From: Lachnospiraceae bacterium UBA7729
Lineage (GTDB): Bacteria > Bacillota > Clostridia > Lachnospirales > Lachnospiraceae
Direction: 5' to 3'
DNA: 47,091 nucleotides
Assembly (NCBI GenBank): GCA_002482005.1
Contig: DLFD01000085.1
Coordinates: 1-47,091, forward strand
In this document: positions 35,629 through 43,508 of the stretch, piece after piece
Layout: each line of letters begins with the position of its first letter
How positions within the stretch are numbered: the stretch's first letter is position 1
Notes under the pieces: model-generated
Database searches by the model: none
What the model was told of the DNA's origin: nothing
What the model saw: the letters and a program-made list of their open reading frames with translations, nothing else
Translations under genes and position numbers: made by a program

Positions 35629-36245
35629 TCTTCAAGATCCTCCAGAAGGCAGTCCTTTTTGATCCAGTCGATGACATTCTGAAGGCCTTCATCTGTCTTC
35701 AGGTTGGTGAAGAAGAAGGCGCCCTTGCCGCGGAAGCTTTCCGAGTCTTCTTTCATCCTTTCAAGATTCGCCCCGACATAAGGAGCGAGATCGATCTTGT
35801 TGATGATGAACAGGTCGGACTTGATCATTCCCTGTCCGGCTTTTCTGGGAATCTTTTCACCCTCTGCCACGTCGATAATGTAGATGGAAAAATCGACAAG
35901 CTCAGGGCTGAAGGTGGCCGCCAGGTTGTCCCCGCCGCTTTCTATGAAGATGATGTCCAGATCATGATCGAAACGCTCTTCAAGTTCTTCGACGGCAGCC
36001 ATATTCATGGATGCATCCTCGCGGATGGCCGTATGCGGACAGCCTCCCGTCTCGACGCCGATAATATGGTCTTCATCCAGAACAGAATTTTTGACCATAT
36101 ATTCCGCATCCCATTTCGTATAGATATCATTGGTGATGACACCGATCTTGTAATCATCGTTCATATAGCGGGTCAGACGCTCGATCAGCTGGGTCTTTCC
36201 GGACCCGACCGGTCCCCCGACCCCGATCCTGACTGCTCTTTTCAT
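35625..36245 (-). CDS. ureG: Urease accessory GTPase UreG
   Basis: SIMIBI-class GTPase of 206 residues whose GTP hydrolysis drives nickel transfer into urease. The P-loop is GVGGPVGSGKTQLIERL at the N-terminus. The metal-binding CPH motif lies in ETGGCPHTAIREDASMN. FIESGGDNLAATFSPELVD and IINKIDLAPYVG complete the nucleotide site. Length and motifs are normal. The ATG at 36245 is preceded by GGGGAGGT; the open frame runs back into ureF, so longer starts are rejected. Confidence 0.96.
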   Translation of the reverse strand: MKRAVRIGVGGPVGSGKTQLIERLTRYMNDDYKIGVITNDIYTKWDAEYMVKNSVLDEDHIIGVETGGCPHTAIREDASMNMAAVEELEERFDHDLDIIFIESGGDNLAATFSPELVDFSIYIIDVAEGEKIPRKAGQGMIKSDLFIINKIDLAPYVGANLERMKEDSESFRGKGAFFFTNLKTDEGLQNVIDWIKKDCLLEDLEE

Positions 36246-36276
36246 TTCCAGGTTACCTCCCCAAAATGTTTCCCCT

Positions 36277-37011
36277 TCACGACATGAAAAGCCTTGCTTC
36301 CTGGGTCTCATGGCAGATCTGGGCAAGCTCCAATCCGGGCGAACTTGCGCCAAGCATGCTCTCATCCAGTACAGTCGCCTTTTCATACAGATCTCCGAGA
36401 AGGTCGATGATCTCCCGAAGGATCAGCTGGCCTTCCTTCTGGCCAAGCGGGATGGAACGCACGGCATTCTGTACGAGCGTGGAAGCGACGCTGTAGCCGT
36501 ACATGAGGAAGGTCTCCTCCTCTGTCATCCCACTGGCATGTGCAAATATTGCAAACACTGCGGCGGGATTTCCGAACGCCCTGCCGGTTTTGATGGCTTC
36601 TTCGTAACTGCAAAGATGCGGGATGCTGCCTTCGTGGATCTTCTTTACCAGGGTCAGCATCTGCTTTGCAATCAGTTTTGTACCGTTCCGCGTCTCAAGG
36701 GCGAGAGTGGAGCGGGTCAGAAGATCGTCATAGGCTGCGATCTTCTCAGGCTCGCCTGCCTCGATCGCCCTGAAGCAGAGAATCGTCAGAAGCCCTTCCC
36801 CGTACTGGAACTGGGAACGATAGTAGTTTGTGATCCACACTCTAAACTGTGGCGCCTTCCGGATCCGGTTGTCCCGAAGATAATTCTCCATTCCAAAGGA
36901 ATGATTGAACGTTCCTATGGGAAAGGTGGAGTCGCAGATCTGAAAAACCTCCATTCTTCTCAGAAGAGAGCCACCTCTGCCATTCATTTCCGGGTTTTGT
37001 TTTTCTGCCAT
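36277..37011 (-). CDS. ureF: Urease accessory protein UreF
   Basis: UreF of 244 residues, the factor that couples UreG to the UreD-urease complex. ICDSTFPIGTFNHSFGMENY is the characteristic N-terminal segment, and ASTLVQNAVRSIPLGQKEGQ the conserved C-terminal one. All-helical as expected. The start has little room after ureE (18 bases), consistent with one transcript. Confidence 0.94.
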   Translation of the reverse strand: MAEKQNPEMNGRGGSLLRRMEVFQICDSTFPIGTFNHSFGMENYLRDNRIRKAPQFRVWITNYYRSQFQYGEGLLTILCFRAIEAGEPEKIAAYDDLLTRSTLALETRNGTKLIAKQMLTLVKKIHEGSIPHLCSYEEAIKTGRAFGNPAAVFAIFAHASGMTEEETFLMYGYSVASTLVQNAVRSIPLGQKEGQLILREIIDLLGDLYEKATVLDESMLGASSPGLELAQICHETQEARLFMS

Positions 37012-37029
37012 AATCCGATTTCAATTCCT

Positions 37030-37629
37030 TTATACTGAGTTTTCACAGTCATGGGAGTGATTATGTTCACGCAGCTGACCGTGATCATGCGGATGATCAT
37101 GCTCATGCGGGTGTTCATGGTTATGTTCATGGTTATGTTCATGGTCATGCATATGTCCGTCGCCGTGTTCATGGCTGTGCACATGGGAAAGATTGACATA
37201 TTCCATAGGATGGTCCAGCTGCTTTTTCGCTACCTGATAGGAGACGTGCTGCTGGTCCAGTGTCTGCGCGACGACCTTGTCGAAGAGCAGGGTGATGGTT
37301 CCGTCTTTTACCTGAATCGGCTTATGAAGATTGCCGAGCAGGTGGGCGACCACGCCCATCTGGTCGATATCCTTTGGAGTAACTTCGATCACCTGGTCCG
37401 ATATGACGGACAGGACAAGGAGGCGCTTGTCCCCTACAAGGAAAGCGGTTCCGTTCTCAAGCACCTGAGATTCGTCTTCCAGACGGATCCCATAGTCATT
37501 GCCATGGTCTGACGTAACACGAAGAATGGATTTCATGAGGTCGTCGCTCTTTACTTCAGCGACCTCAATATGATAGGAATCCAGATTCGGTATGTCGTCA
37601 ATGTTTCTGTAAACTTCTGTCAATATCAT
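37030..37629 (-). CDS. ureE: Urease accessory protein UreE with His-rich tail
   Basis: Nickel-carrying metallochaperone of 199 residues. The N-terminal peptide-binding domain and the C-terminal metal domain (VVAHLLGNLHKPIQV) are present. The last 55 residues hold about 20 histidines in H-E-H, H-N-H and H-D-H runs, a nickel-storing tail. The DNA there is a row of CATG-rich near repeats that encode it. 140 bases separate it from ureC, with no gene in the gap. Confidence 0.95.
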   Translation of the reverse strand: MILTEVYRNIDDIPNLDSYHIEVAEVKSDDLMKSILRVTSDHGNDYGIRLEDESQVLENGTAFLVGDKRLLVLSVISDQVIEVTPKDIDQMGVVAHLLGNLHKPIQVKDGTITLLFDKVVAQTLDQQHVSYQVAKKQLDHPMEYVNLSHVHSHEHGDGHMHDHEHNHEHNHEHPHEHDHPHDHGQLREHNHSHDCENSV

Positions 37630-37769
37630 ATGTTTTTTCCTGGTTTATCAATTCCGCCTTGGCGGGATTGCGCCCGGACGCGCGGCGCGAAGCGCCATCT
37701 GATGCGCGTCCGTGGCAGGCCGCCTCTTCTCCGGAAGCCGGATTCTGCGAGGAGGCCTGACTGATTTTT

Positions 37770-39491
37770 TCAGAAGAAATAATATCTCTGCGCCAGCGAA
37801 ATCGTATCGACCGGGTCGCAGGTGATCTCTTCCCCGTCGATCGTAACGACAAAGGACTGCGGATCGATCTTGATAGAGGAAGGACAATAACTGTTCAGCT
37901 TCAGATCCCGCTTGGTAATGTTCCTGGTGTTATGGACCGGAAGCACGATCTTTTCCAGACCCAGTTCTTCCTTGATGCCGTGTTCGTAAGCGTAAGTGGA
38001 CACGAAGGTTATATTGGTCGCACCGATTGCCTTTCCCCTTGCTCCGTAGAGGTCGCGCATAAAGCGGGGCTCCGGAGTCGGAAGGGAGGACGACGCGTCG
38101 CCCATGACGCCGTAGGTGATCATACCGCACTTCAGAACCATCTTAGGCTTGGCGCCGAACATTTTCGGGTCCCAGATGACCAGATCGGCGTATTTCCCGG
38201 GCTCGACCGATCCTATATAATCGGACAGACCGTTCACGATCGCTGGATTGATGGTGTACTTGGCGACGTATCTCTTGATACGGTTATTGTCGTTGTATTC
38301 GGTATCACCATCCAGAGGACCTCTCTGAAGCTTCATCTTGTCTGCCAGCTGCCAGCACCTCATGGCAACCTCGCCGACGCGGCCCATGGCCATGGCATCG
38401 GATGTCATAACGCTCAAAGCGCCCATATCATGCAGAACATCTTCCGCGGCAATGGTCTGTCTGCGGACACGGGACTCCGCGAAGGCGACGTCCTCCGGGA
38501 CCTTGGGGTCCAGATTGTGGCAGACCATGGTCATATCGAACAGCTCGTCGATTACGTTCTGTGTGTACGGGTCGGTCGGGTTGGTGGAAGAAGGAAGGAT
38601 GTTGGCAAGCCCTGCCGTCACCATGATGTCCGGTGCGTGTCCGCCGCCCGCTCCTTCTGTGTGGAAGGTGTGGACGGTCCTGCCGTTGAAGGCGTTTATG
38701 GTATTCTCTACGAAGCCGCCCTCGTTCAGGGAGTCGGTATGGACGGCGTACTGTACGTCGTACTTATCGGCCGCCTTGAGGGAGTTGTCGATGCCGGCCG
38801 CCGTCGCGCCCCAGTCCTCGTGCGTCTTGATGCCCGCCGCACCCGCTTCGATCTGCTCCGCGATGGTCTCAGGAGTCGCTCCCGCTCCCTTTGCCAGGAA
38901 ACCGAAGTTCAAAGGCTCACTGTCAACGGCCTGCAGCATGCGGTGGATGTGGTACTTGCCGGGTGTCGTAGTCGCGGAATTGGATCCGTCCGCGGGGCCT
39001 GTCCCGCCGCCGAACAGGGTCGTGATGCCGTTGTCCAGAGCCGCGTGGGTCAGATAGGGGGAAAGGTAGTGAACGTGCAGATCGATGCCTCCTGCCGTAA
39101 CGATCATCCCTTCACCGGAGATCGCTTCGGTACTGGCTCCGACCACGAAATCGACCTTGTCCATCAGGTCGGGATTTCCTCCCTTGCCGATTGCGAGGAT
39201 CTTGCCGTCGCGGATGCCGATATCCGCCTTGTAGATGCCGGTGTAATCGATAATAATGGCTCCGGAAATGATCGTATCCGCTACCATAGGATTATTTTCT
39301 CTGGTCTGAGTCGCGTTGACGCCCATGCCGTCCCTGAGGACTTTCCCTCCGCCGAATTTGCACTCGTCTCCGTGAGAGGTCAGGTCCTTTTCAATGCATG
39401 CAAAAAGGTTGGTGTCACCCAGACGAACACTGTCTCCGGTCGTCGGCCCGAACATCTGCGCATACTGTACGTGGTCCATCTTAAAGCTCAT
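37770..39491 (-). CDS. ureC: Urease subunit alpha (catalytic)
   Basis: Catalytic subunit of 573 residues, hydrolysing urea to ammonia and carbamate at a di-nickel centre. Nickel ligands are H139 and H141 (DLHVHYL), the carbamylated lysine K222 (GAAGIKTHEDWG), H251 (HTDSLNEGG), H277 (FHTEGAGGGH) and D365 (MTSDAMAMG). The mobile flap has C324-H325 as MVCHNLDP; the residue after the catalytic His is Asn where the well-studied enzymes have a second His. Everything needed for catalysis is present. Length is normal. Confidence 0.97.
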   Translation of the reverse strand: MSFKMDHVQYAQMFGPTTGDSVRLGDTNLFACIEKDLTSHGDECKFGGGKVLRDGMGVNATQTRENNPMVADTIISGAIIIDYTGIYKADIGIRDGKILAIGKGGNPDLMDKVDFVVGASTEAISGEGMIVTAGGIDLHVHYLSPYLTHAALDNGITTLFGGGTGPADGSNSATTTPGKYHIHRMLQAVDSEPLNFGFLAKGAGATPETIAEQIEAGAAGIKTHEDWGATAAGIDNSLKAADKYDVQYAVHTDSLNEGGFVENTINAFNGRTVHTFHTEGAGGGHAPDIMVTAGLANILPSSTNPTDPYTQNVIDELFDMTMVCHNLDPKVPEDVAFAESRVRRQTIAAEDVLHDMGALSVMTSDAMAMGRVGEVAMRCWQLADKMKLQRGPLDGDTEYNDNNRIKRYVAKYTINPAIVNGLSDYIGSVEPGKYADLVIWDPKMFGAKPKMVLKCGMITYGVMGDASSSLPTPEPRFMRDLYGARGKAIGATNITFVSTYAYEHGIKEELGLEKIVLPVHNTRNITKRDLKLNSYCPSSIKIDPQSFVVTIDGEEITCDPVDTISLAQRYYFF

Positions 39492-39507
39492 ATTCCGCTC
39501 CTCCCCT

Positions 39508-39837
39508 TCACTGCGCTCTCTTGTCTTTATCCAGCCAGCCGTTTACTTTGTTGTTGAAGCCGAATACGCGGCGTTTTCCACCATAATCGATGAGGCGGAC
39601 GGTCTTTTCTTCTCCGGGCTCAAAACGGACCGCTGTGCCGGCCGGGATGTCAAGACGTTTTCCATATGCCTTCTCGCGGTCGAACTGAAGGCCCTCCTCA
39701 TTTGCTTCATAAAAATGAAAATGCGAACCGACCTGTACAGGGCGGTCTCCCGCGTTTTTCACCTTAAGGGAGATCGCGTCCTTGCCTTCGTTATAGGGAA
39801 CTTCTTCTTTGGATAATATGTATTCACCGGGAACCAT
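39508..39837 (-). CDS. ureB: Urease subunit beta
   Basis: Beta subunit of 109 residues, a structural beta-sandwich. Conserved parts: MVPGEYIL, VQVGSHFHFYEAN, LDIPAGTAVRFEPGEEKTVRL and FGFNNKVNGWLD. Separate from ureA, as in most Bacillota, rather than fused as in Helicobacter. Spacing to ureC is 16 bases. Confidence 0.96.
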   Translation of the reverse strand: MVPGEYILSKEEVPYNEGKDAISLKVKNAGDRPVQVGSHFHFYEANEEGLQFDREKAYGKRLDIPAGTAVRFEPGEEKTVRLIDYGGKRRVFGFNNKVNGWLDKDKRAQ

Positions 39838-39857
39838 AAGATATCTCCTTTCTTGCG

Positions 39858-40160
39858 TCAGCGGATCGGATCGTGGATCGTGATCAGTTTTGTTCCGTCT
39901 ACAAAGGTTGCCTCGACCTGGATCATGGGGATCATCTCCGGGATTCCTTCCATGACGTCGTCACGGGTCAGCACATGGGCACCCTCGTCCATGAGCTCCG
40001 CCACGGTCTTTCCTGCCCGCGCCCCTTCCAGAAGATAGCTGGTGATCAAGGCGATGCTTTCGGGATGATTCAGCTTGATGCCCTTATCCTTGCGTTGCTG
40101 CGCGATCATGCCGGCAAGGCTGATCATCAGTTTTTCCTGTTCCTTTTCTGTCAGCTGCAT
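39858..40160 (-). CDS. ureA: Urease subunit gamma
   Basis: Gamma subunit of 100 residues. Starts MQLTEKEQEKLMISLAGMIA and carries KLNHPESIALITSYLLEGAR and the VEATFVDGTKLITIHDPI end, all conserved. The ATG at 40160 has GGAGGAA before it; the reading frame extends to 40241 but that part is not family sequence. First enzyme gene of the operon, after ureI. Confidence 0.96.
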   Translation of the reverse strand: MQLTEKEQEKLMISLAGMIAQQRKDKGIKLNHPESIALITSYLLEGARAGKTVAELMDEGAHVLTRDDVMEGIPEMIPMIQVEATFVDGTKLITIHDPIR

Positions 40161-40265
40161 GTATGTTCCTCCTCTGATTTGCAATAATGCCGGGGGCAGA
40201 AGTTCCTTCCGCCCCGAAGTGTATGCTGCCGATTGTTTCATTTGCTTATGAACGGTACGCCTGAC

Positions 40266-40784
40266 TTACTGCGGCCAGAGGCCCACGAGCATGAGAAAGC
40301 CCGGGATCCAGGCTGTCACGATCCCTTCGATCACCGACAGCCAGCCGGAAAATTTATCGATCTTCATATGCAGATTATTGGAAAGAAATCCGGTCAGCCA
40401 CAGGACTCCCCATGCCCACCAGATCAGGCCGTAGATGGCGTTGCCGCCGTATCCTCTGAAGCAGAGAATGCCAGCCGGGATGGAATTAATCGCGACGAAC
40501 AGGCTGAACCATCCGTACAGGCGCCAGTCAAAATCAAATATCGTATTGATGGCGGAATAGAGATAAGTAAAAGCGAAAAGCAGGCCGGTCGCGCTGGCGT
40601 AGAACCAGCTGGCGGGCTTATCCGCTATGATTCCCCAGGAAAGGGCCACGATGTTGAGAATGAGGCTCAGTCCTCCGGTAAACAGATTCATCACCACCCG
40701 GGATTTGTCATCGATTTTCTGCAGTCCCGCCAGCCCGTTGCTGATCAGGACCATACCAACATAGAGCAGAATACAGCCTAACAT
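40266..40784 (-). CDS. ureI: UreI/AmiS-family urea channel
   Basis: Membrane protein of 172 residues with six or seven helices, of the AmiS/UreI family. LGCILLYVGMVLISNGLAGL opens the first helix; FYASATGLLFAFTYLYSAIN and YGLIWWAWGVLWLTGFL are typical pore-lining stretches. It should let urea pass the inner membrane. ATG 40784 has GGGAGA upstream; the longer frame from 40847 would cover the leader hairpin and is rejected. First gene of the operon, which fits a role in supplying urea. Confidence 0.9.
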   Translation of the reverse strand: MLGCILLYVGMVLISNGLAGLQKIDDKSRVVMNLFTGGLSLILNIVALSWGIIADKPASWFYASATGLLFAFTYLYSAINTIFDFDWRLYGWFSLFVAINSIPAGILCFRGYGGNAIYGLIWWAWGVLWLTGFLSNNLHMKIDKFSGWLSVIEGIVTAWIPGFLMLVGLWPQ

Positions 40785-40808
40785 AATAATCTCTCCCTTC
40801 TGAACGAA

Positions 40809-40842
40809 AAGAGGCACACTGACCTCCATCAGTGTGCCTCTT
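40809..40842 (-). promoter_or_regulatory. Hairpin at the start of the urease leader, possible attenuator
   Basis: Perfect 14-base stem (40809-40822 with 40829-40842), 6-base loop. Read on the minus strand it begins about seven bases after the predicted transcription start and is followed by TTTTCG, so it can act as attenuator or as 5' stabiliser. Confidence 0.75.
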
Positions 40843-40855
40843 CGCAACTGTGTAC

Positions 40856-40884
40856 AGTATAGAAGGGTAAAAAATATTTGTCAA
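40856..40884 (-). promoter_or_regulatory. Near-consensus promoter of the urease operon
   Basis: Read on the minus strand: TTGACA (40884-40879), a 17-base spacer and TATACT (40861-40856). Start of transcription about 40849, 65 bases before the ureI start. Confidence 0.85.
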
Positions 40885-41195
40885 TTACTGTTTTTATCCG
40901 AAATTATTTCCGATGCACATCTGGGGTATCCGTTAAATATCTGCTATAGAACCGGTGACGGCACTGTGCAGACCCTGGCGGCGGCTCTGGCGGCGGCTCC
41001 GGCGGCGGAAGCGGATGAAAAACTGAGGACACGGCCGGCAGGACGGATGTGATGATCCGACTGACGTCATCTTATTATCCAATGAATATATGCTCTGATT
41101 GCTCTGTGGGCAAAGGCATGCTAACGGATTGCGAACCACGTTATTGAGCAATCTTTTTCATGAAGCAAGCCCTTTCTTGTGTTTGCTTGTTTTAG
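40885..41195. other. Gene-free region with a Gly-Ser repeat relic
   Basis: No supported gene. A short in-frame stretch around 40974-41016 would encode GGGSGGGSGGGSG before a stop, preceded by a stop a few codons upstream; it resembles the Gly-Ser tail of a lost protein. The rest has no clear promoter or RNA. Confidence 0.35.
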
Positions 41196-41224
41196 TTGAT
41201 AACATTTAGTTAGATAGGTATAAC
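41196..41224 (+). promoter_or_regulatory. Promoter with TAAC-N5-GTTA operator in its spacer, copy 1
   Basis: TTGATA, 17 bases, TATAAC (41219-41224). The spacer carries TAAC (41200-41203) and GTTA (41209-41212). It lies about 80 bases before the methyltransferase start. The similarity to copy 2 continues to TTTCATTC at 41233-41240. Confidence 0.75.
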
Positions 41225-41302
41225 ACAGAACATTTCATTCATAGAGGGCATCACAATGGAGAAGAAGCCTGAGAAAGCCAGGAAAGAAAGGAGCAGTCTG
41301 AG

Positions 41303-42112
41303 ATGAGCAGGACAGGAAACGATGTATTCAATGGGGTGGCTGACACACTCTATATTCCGCTGGTATCAAGGATCTACGTATCAAAGAGATTCCCGGATTT
41401 TTTCTATGATGAAAAGGCGCTGTCCCTCGAGAAGTATATTCCTTCGGATGCCATTGAAAAGAATTCATCGGAGTATACTTGCATGGCAAGTGCATGCCGC
41501 CAGCGCGTGATGGACAGAAAGATCCGGGAATTCCTGGCCAAAAATCCGGAAGGAAATGTCGTCTTTCTGGGAGCAGGACTGGAGACAGCGTCCAGCAGGA
41601 TAGACATGAAAAAGGCGAAAGTTTATCAGGTGGACCTGCCGGATGTGATCGCCGTCAGGGAGAAGGCGCTCGGAAGAATGGAGAACGAAATGCTGATTGC
41701 CGGTGACCTCTTTGCCCTGGACTGGGCACAGGATATGGACAGATCGCTTCCGACTCTGCTGTCAGTTTCCGGTGTATACCAGTATTTTCATGAAGAGAGG
41801 ATCATACAGAATATCAGGGCCATGAAAAAACTGTTTCCGAAAGGCGAGCTGATCTTCGATGCGACCAATTCCGATGGCCTGAAGTTTACAAACAAGTTTG
41901 TGCAGAAGACAGGAAATCTCGACGCGATGATGTATTTCGGTCTGGATGATCCGGAAGAGTTTTGCAGAAAGTGCGGCACGGAGCTTGTGAGTGTATCCGG
42001 GTTTTATGCGGATGCTCTGAAGATGAAAGGCAGACTGAAGGTCATGACACGAGTCTTCATGTATTTCACTGACAAATGGAAACGGGTCATGGTGGTACAT
42101 GTCAGATTGTAA
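41303..42112 (+). CDS. Class I SAM-dependent methyltransferase, LCM/TcmP-like
   Basis: Methyltransferase of 269 residues in the leucine carboxyl methyltransferase-like group. VVFLGAGLETASSRID is the SAM-binding glycine loop, VYQVDLPDVIAVREK gives the acidic residue that holds the ribose, and LLSVSGVYQYF is the post-motif. The substrate is unknown; members act on small molecules such as polyketide-like compounds. GGAG lies 11 bases before the ATG. A short frame of 16 codons (41256-41306) ends by overlapping this start and could be a leader peptide. Its last bases lie in copy 2 of the TAAC-N5-GTTA element. Confidence 0.85.
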   Translation: MSRTGNDVFNGVADTLYIPLVSRIYVSKRFPDFFYDEKALSLEKYIPSDAIEKNSSEYTCMASACRQRVMDRKIREFLAKNPEGNVVFLGAGLETASSRIDMKKAKVYQVDLPDVIAVREKALGRMENEMLIAGDLFALDWAQDMDRSLPTLLSVSGVYQYFHEERIIQNIRAMKKLFPKGELIFDATNSDGLKFTNKFVQKTGNLDAMMYFGLDDPEEFCRKCGTELVSVSGFYADALKMKGRLKVMTRVFMYFTDKWKRVMVVHVRL

Positions 42113-42134
42113 CATTTTGTTAGACATGTATAAC
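42110..42134 (+). promoter_or_regulatory. TAAC-N5-GTTA-N6-TATAAC element, copy 2 (orphan)
   Basis: TAAC 42110-42113, GTTA 42119-42122, TATAAC 42129-42134, in the same spacing as copies 1 and 3. It overlaps the methyltransferase stop codon and points into the 3' end of the opposite-strand flavodoxin gene, so no gene is now positioned for it. Confidence 0.7.
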
Positions 42135-42157
42135 CACGACCGTTTCATTCCTCATAC

Positions 42158-42580
42158 TCAGCTGATGGAGGCTCCGAGTGCCTTGCATTTTTCAAGGGCT
42201 TCGTCATCCGGGGCTTCATTGGCAATGATACTGTCTGCCGCCAGAGCTACGCCGGCCGTCTGGATATCGGCCTCCCATTTTCTCATCCACTCACCGTCGC
42301 CCCAGCCATAGGAACCGAAGAGAGCGACTTTTTTACCTGCCAGGGAACCTTTGATGGAATCGTATACCGGCTGGAATTCTGTCTCCTCCAGTTCTTCATC
42401 GCCCATGGCAGGGCAGCCGAGCGCAAAGCCATCATACCCGGCGGCCTGATCCGCATTGAAACTTCCGCACTCCATTACATCGACCGTGGCACCAGCCGCT
42501 TTGGCGCCTTCTGCCACAGCCTGTGCCATTGCCTCCGTATTTCCTGTGCTGCTGTAATAAATAACTGCTACCTTGCTCAT
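42158..42580 (-). CDS. Flavodoxin
   Basis: FMN-binding electron carrier of 140 residues. The phosphate loop is YYSSTGNTEAMAQAV at the N-terminus; the FMN-stacking loops are around CPAMGDEELEE and SYGWGDGEWM. GAAAGGAG lies six bases before ATG 42580, while the longer frame from 42604 has no site. It is next to a DUF3793 gene on the same strand, a frequent pair in Clostridia, and may replace ferredoxin when iron is scarce (known for flavodoxins; not shown here). Confidence 0.93.
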   Translation of the reverse strand: MSKVAVIYYSSTGNTEAMAQAVAEGAKAAGATVDVMECGSFNADQAAGYDGFALGCPAMGDEELEETEFQPVYDSIKGSLAGKKVALFGSYGWGDGEWMRKWEADIQTAGVALAADSIIANEAPDDEALEKCKALGASIS

Positions 42581-42663
42581 ACTTGTCTCCTTTCCCGGGA
42601 TCACCCGGATCTGCAGTACTCTGCCTGATGACCGGTGCTGTTTCCGCCCGGCATCTTCCTGGT

Positions 42664-43212
42664 TCAGTCCAGGATCAGCTGCTCAAGCGTCACACCTTGC
42701 TTCAGATGCTTCAGATAGGAATCTTCACATCTATGGTAACGGAAGAATGTGTCTCTGGCTTTCTGCTCATCGCCATAGACCTTCCAGAAACCTACTGTCT
42801 TAAAATTCTTTGCTTTATTCTCCATAAACCCTTTCACATCTTCCGGCGGATAGCTGAGAAACAGTCCGATCTCATGAGGAAAGTCCGGACTATTGTTCAG
42901 TCTTTTGATCAGATGGACGATTCTGGCATTCAGACCGGTTCCCTGATAGCCGATCTTCGACAGGATCTCCGCTGCTTCCGCGGTGGAAAGACACTTCTTC
43001 AAGGCATCCCGCCGGTACAGATAGAGCAGGGTCCACCCACTTCTGTATTGCACGGGAAGCAGGACAAGTCCATGCGGCACCAGAATCTGATTAAAGCGCC
43101 GGATATCCCTTACCATGCTTTCACGGTCAGGGTACTGCTCCGAAAAAAGATTTCCTGCTTTCATACCGGCAAGAGTGGGAGAGCAGTGGCGGACAAGGGT
43201 TTCATCGGACAT
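42664..43212 (-). CDS. DUF3793 family protein
   Basis: Protein of 182 residues matching DUF3793: starts SDETLVRHCSPTLAGMKAGN, has PVQYRSGWTLLYLYR and EIGLFLSYPPEDVKGFM, then FWKVYGDEQKARDTFFRYHR. No membrane segment or signal. Function not established. The flavodoxin follows 83 bases downstream on the same strand, so they are probably co-transcribed and related in role. Confidence 0.85.
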   Translation of the reverse strand: MSDETLVRHCSPTLAGMKAGNLFSEQYPDRESMVRDIRRFNQILVPHGLVLLPVQYRSGWTLLYLYRRDALKKCLSTAEAAEILSKIGYQGTGLNARIVHLIKRLNNSPDFPHEIGLFLSYPPEDVKGFMENKAKNFKTVGFWKVYGDEQKARDTFFRYHRCEDSYLKHLKQGVTLEQLILD

Positions 43213-43275
43213 ATTGCATACTCCATGGAAAACGAATTGTTTTATATAACTTATAACGATTAGATTACGCTAACT

Positions 43276-43305
43276 ATAATACTATGAAGTCAATAACTTT
43301 GTCAA
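43276..43305 (-). promoter_or_regulatory. Candidate promoter of the DUF3793-flavodoxin unit
   Basis: Minus strand: TTGACA (43305-43300), 18 bases, TATTAT (43281-43276). The downstream leader is A+T-rich with TATAACTTATAA-like palindromic sequence. Confidence 0.6.
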
Positions 43306-43448
43306 TGCCGAACCGTGCGACGATGGATATCGATACAACAGTAAGGTCACTTTCGCTTAATGAGTCCGCAGCAATCAGTGAAACAGTTCTGTACTTCTGA
43401 TCAATTTTTTTCAGTTAATTCCATTTCTCTTGTACCTCTGTGTTCAGA

Positions 43449-43477
43449 TTGCTAACATTAAGTTAGAAACATATAAC
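43449..43477 (+). promoter_or_regulatory. Promoter with TAAC-N5-GTTA operator in its spacer, copy 3
   Basis: TTGCTA, 17 bases, TATAAC (43472-43477); CTAAC 43452-43456 and GTTAG 43462-43466 form a palindrome in the spacer. It lies 31 bases before the glycosyltransferase start. Confidence 0.75.
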
Positions 43478-43508
43478 CAAAAGGATTTCAGAAAATCGAG
43501 AAATTTAC

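Noticed and set aside
37051..37165. Row of CATG-rich near repeats resembling a repeat array
   Set aside because: It encodes the histidine-rich nickel-binding tail of UreE; there are no uniform spacers, so it is not a CRISPR array.
37932..39557. 541-codon open frame on the plus strand opposite ureC
   Set aside because: It is the mirror of a highly conserved coding gene in G+C-rich codons, has no ribosome site and no recognisable domain.
40974..41016. (Gly3-Ser)3-encoding stretch as a small protein
   Set aside because: Stops a few codons upstream and no start codon in frame; kept only as a note on the gene-free region.
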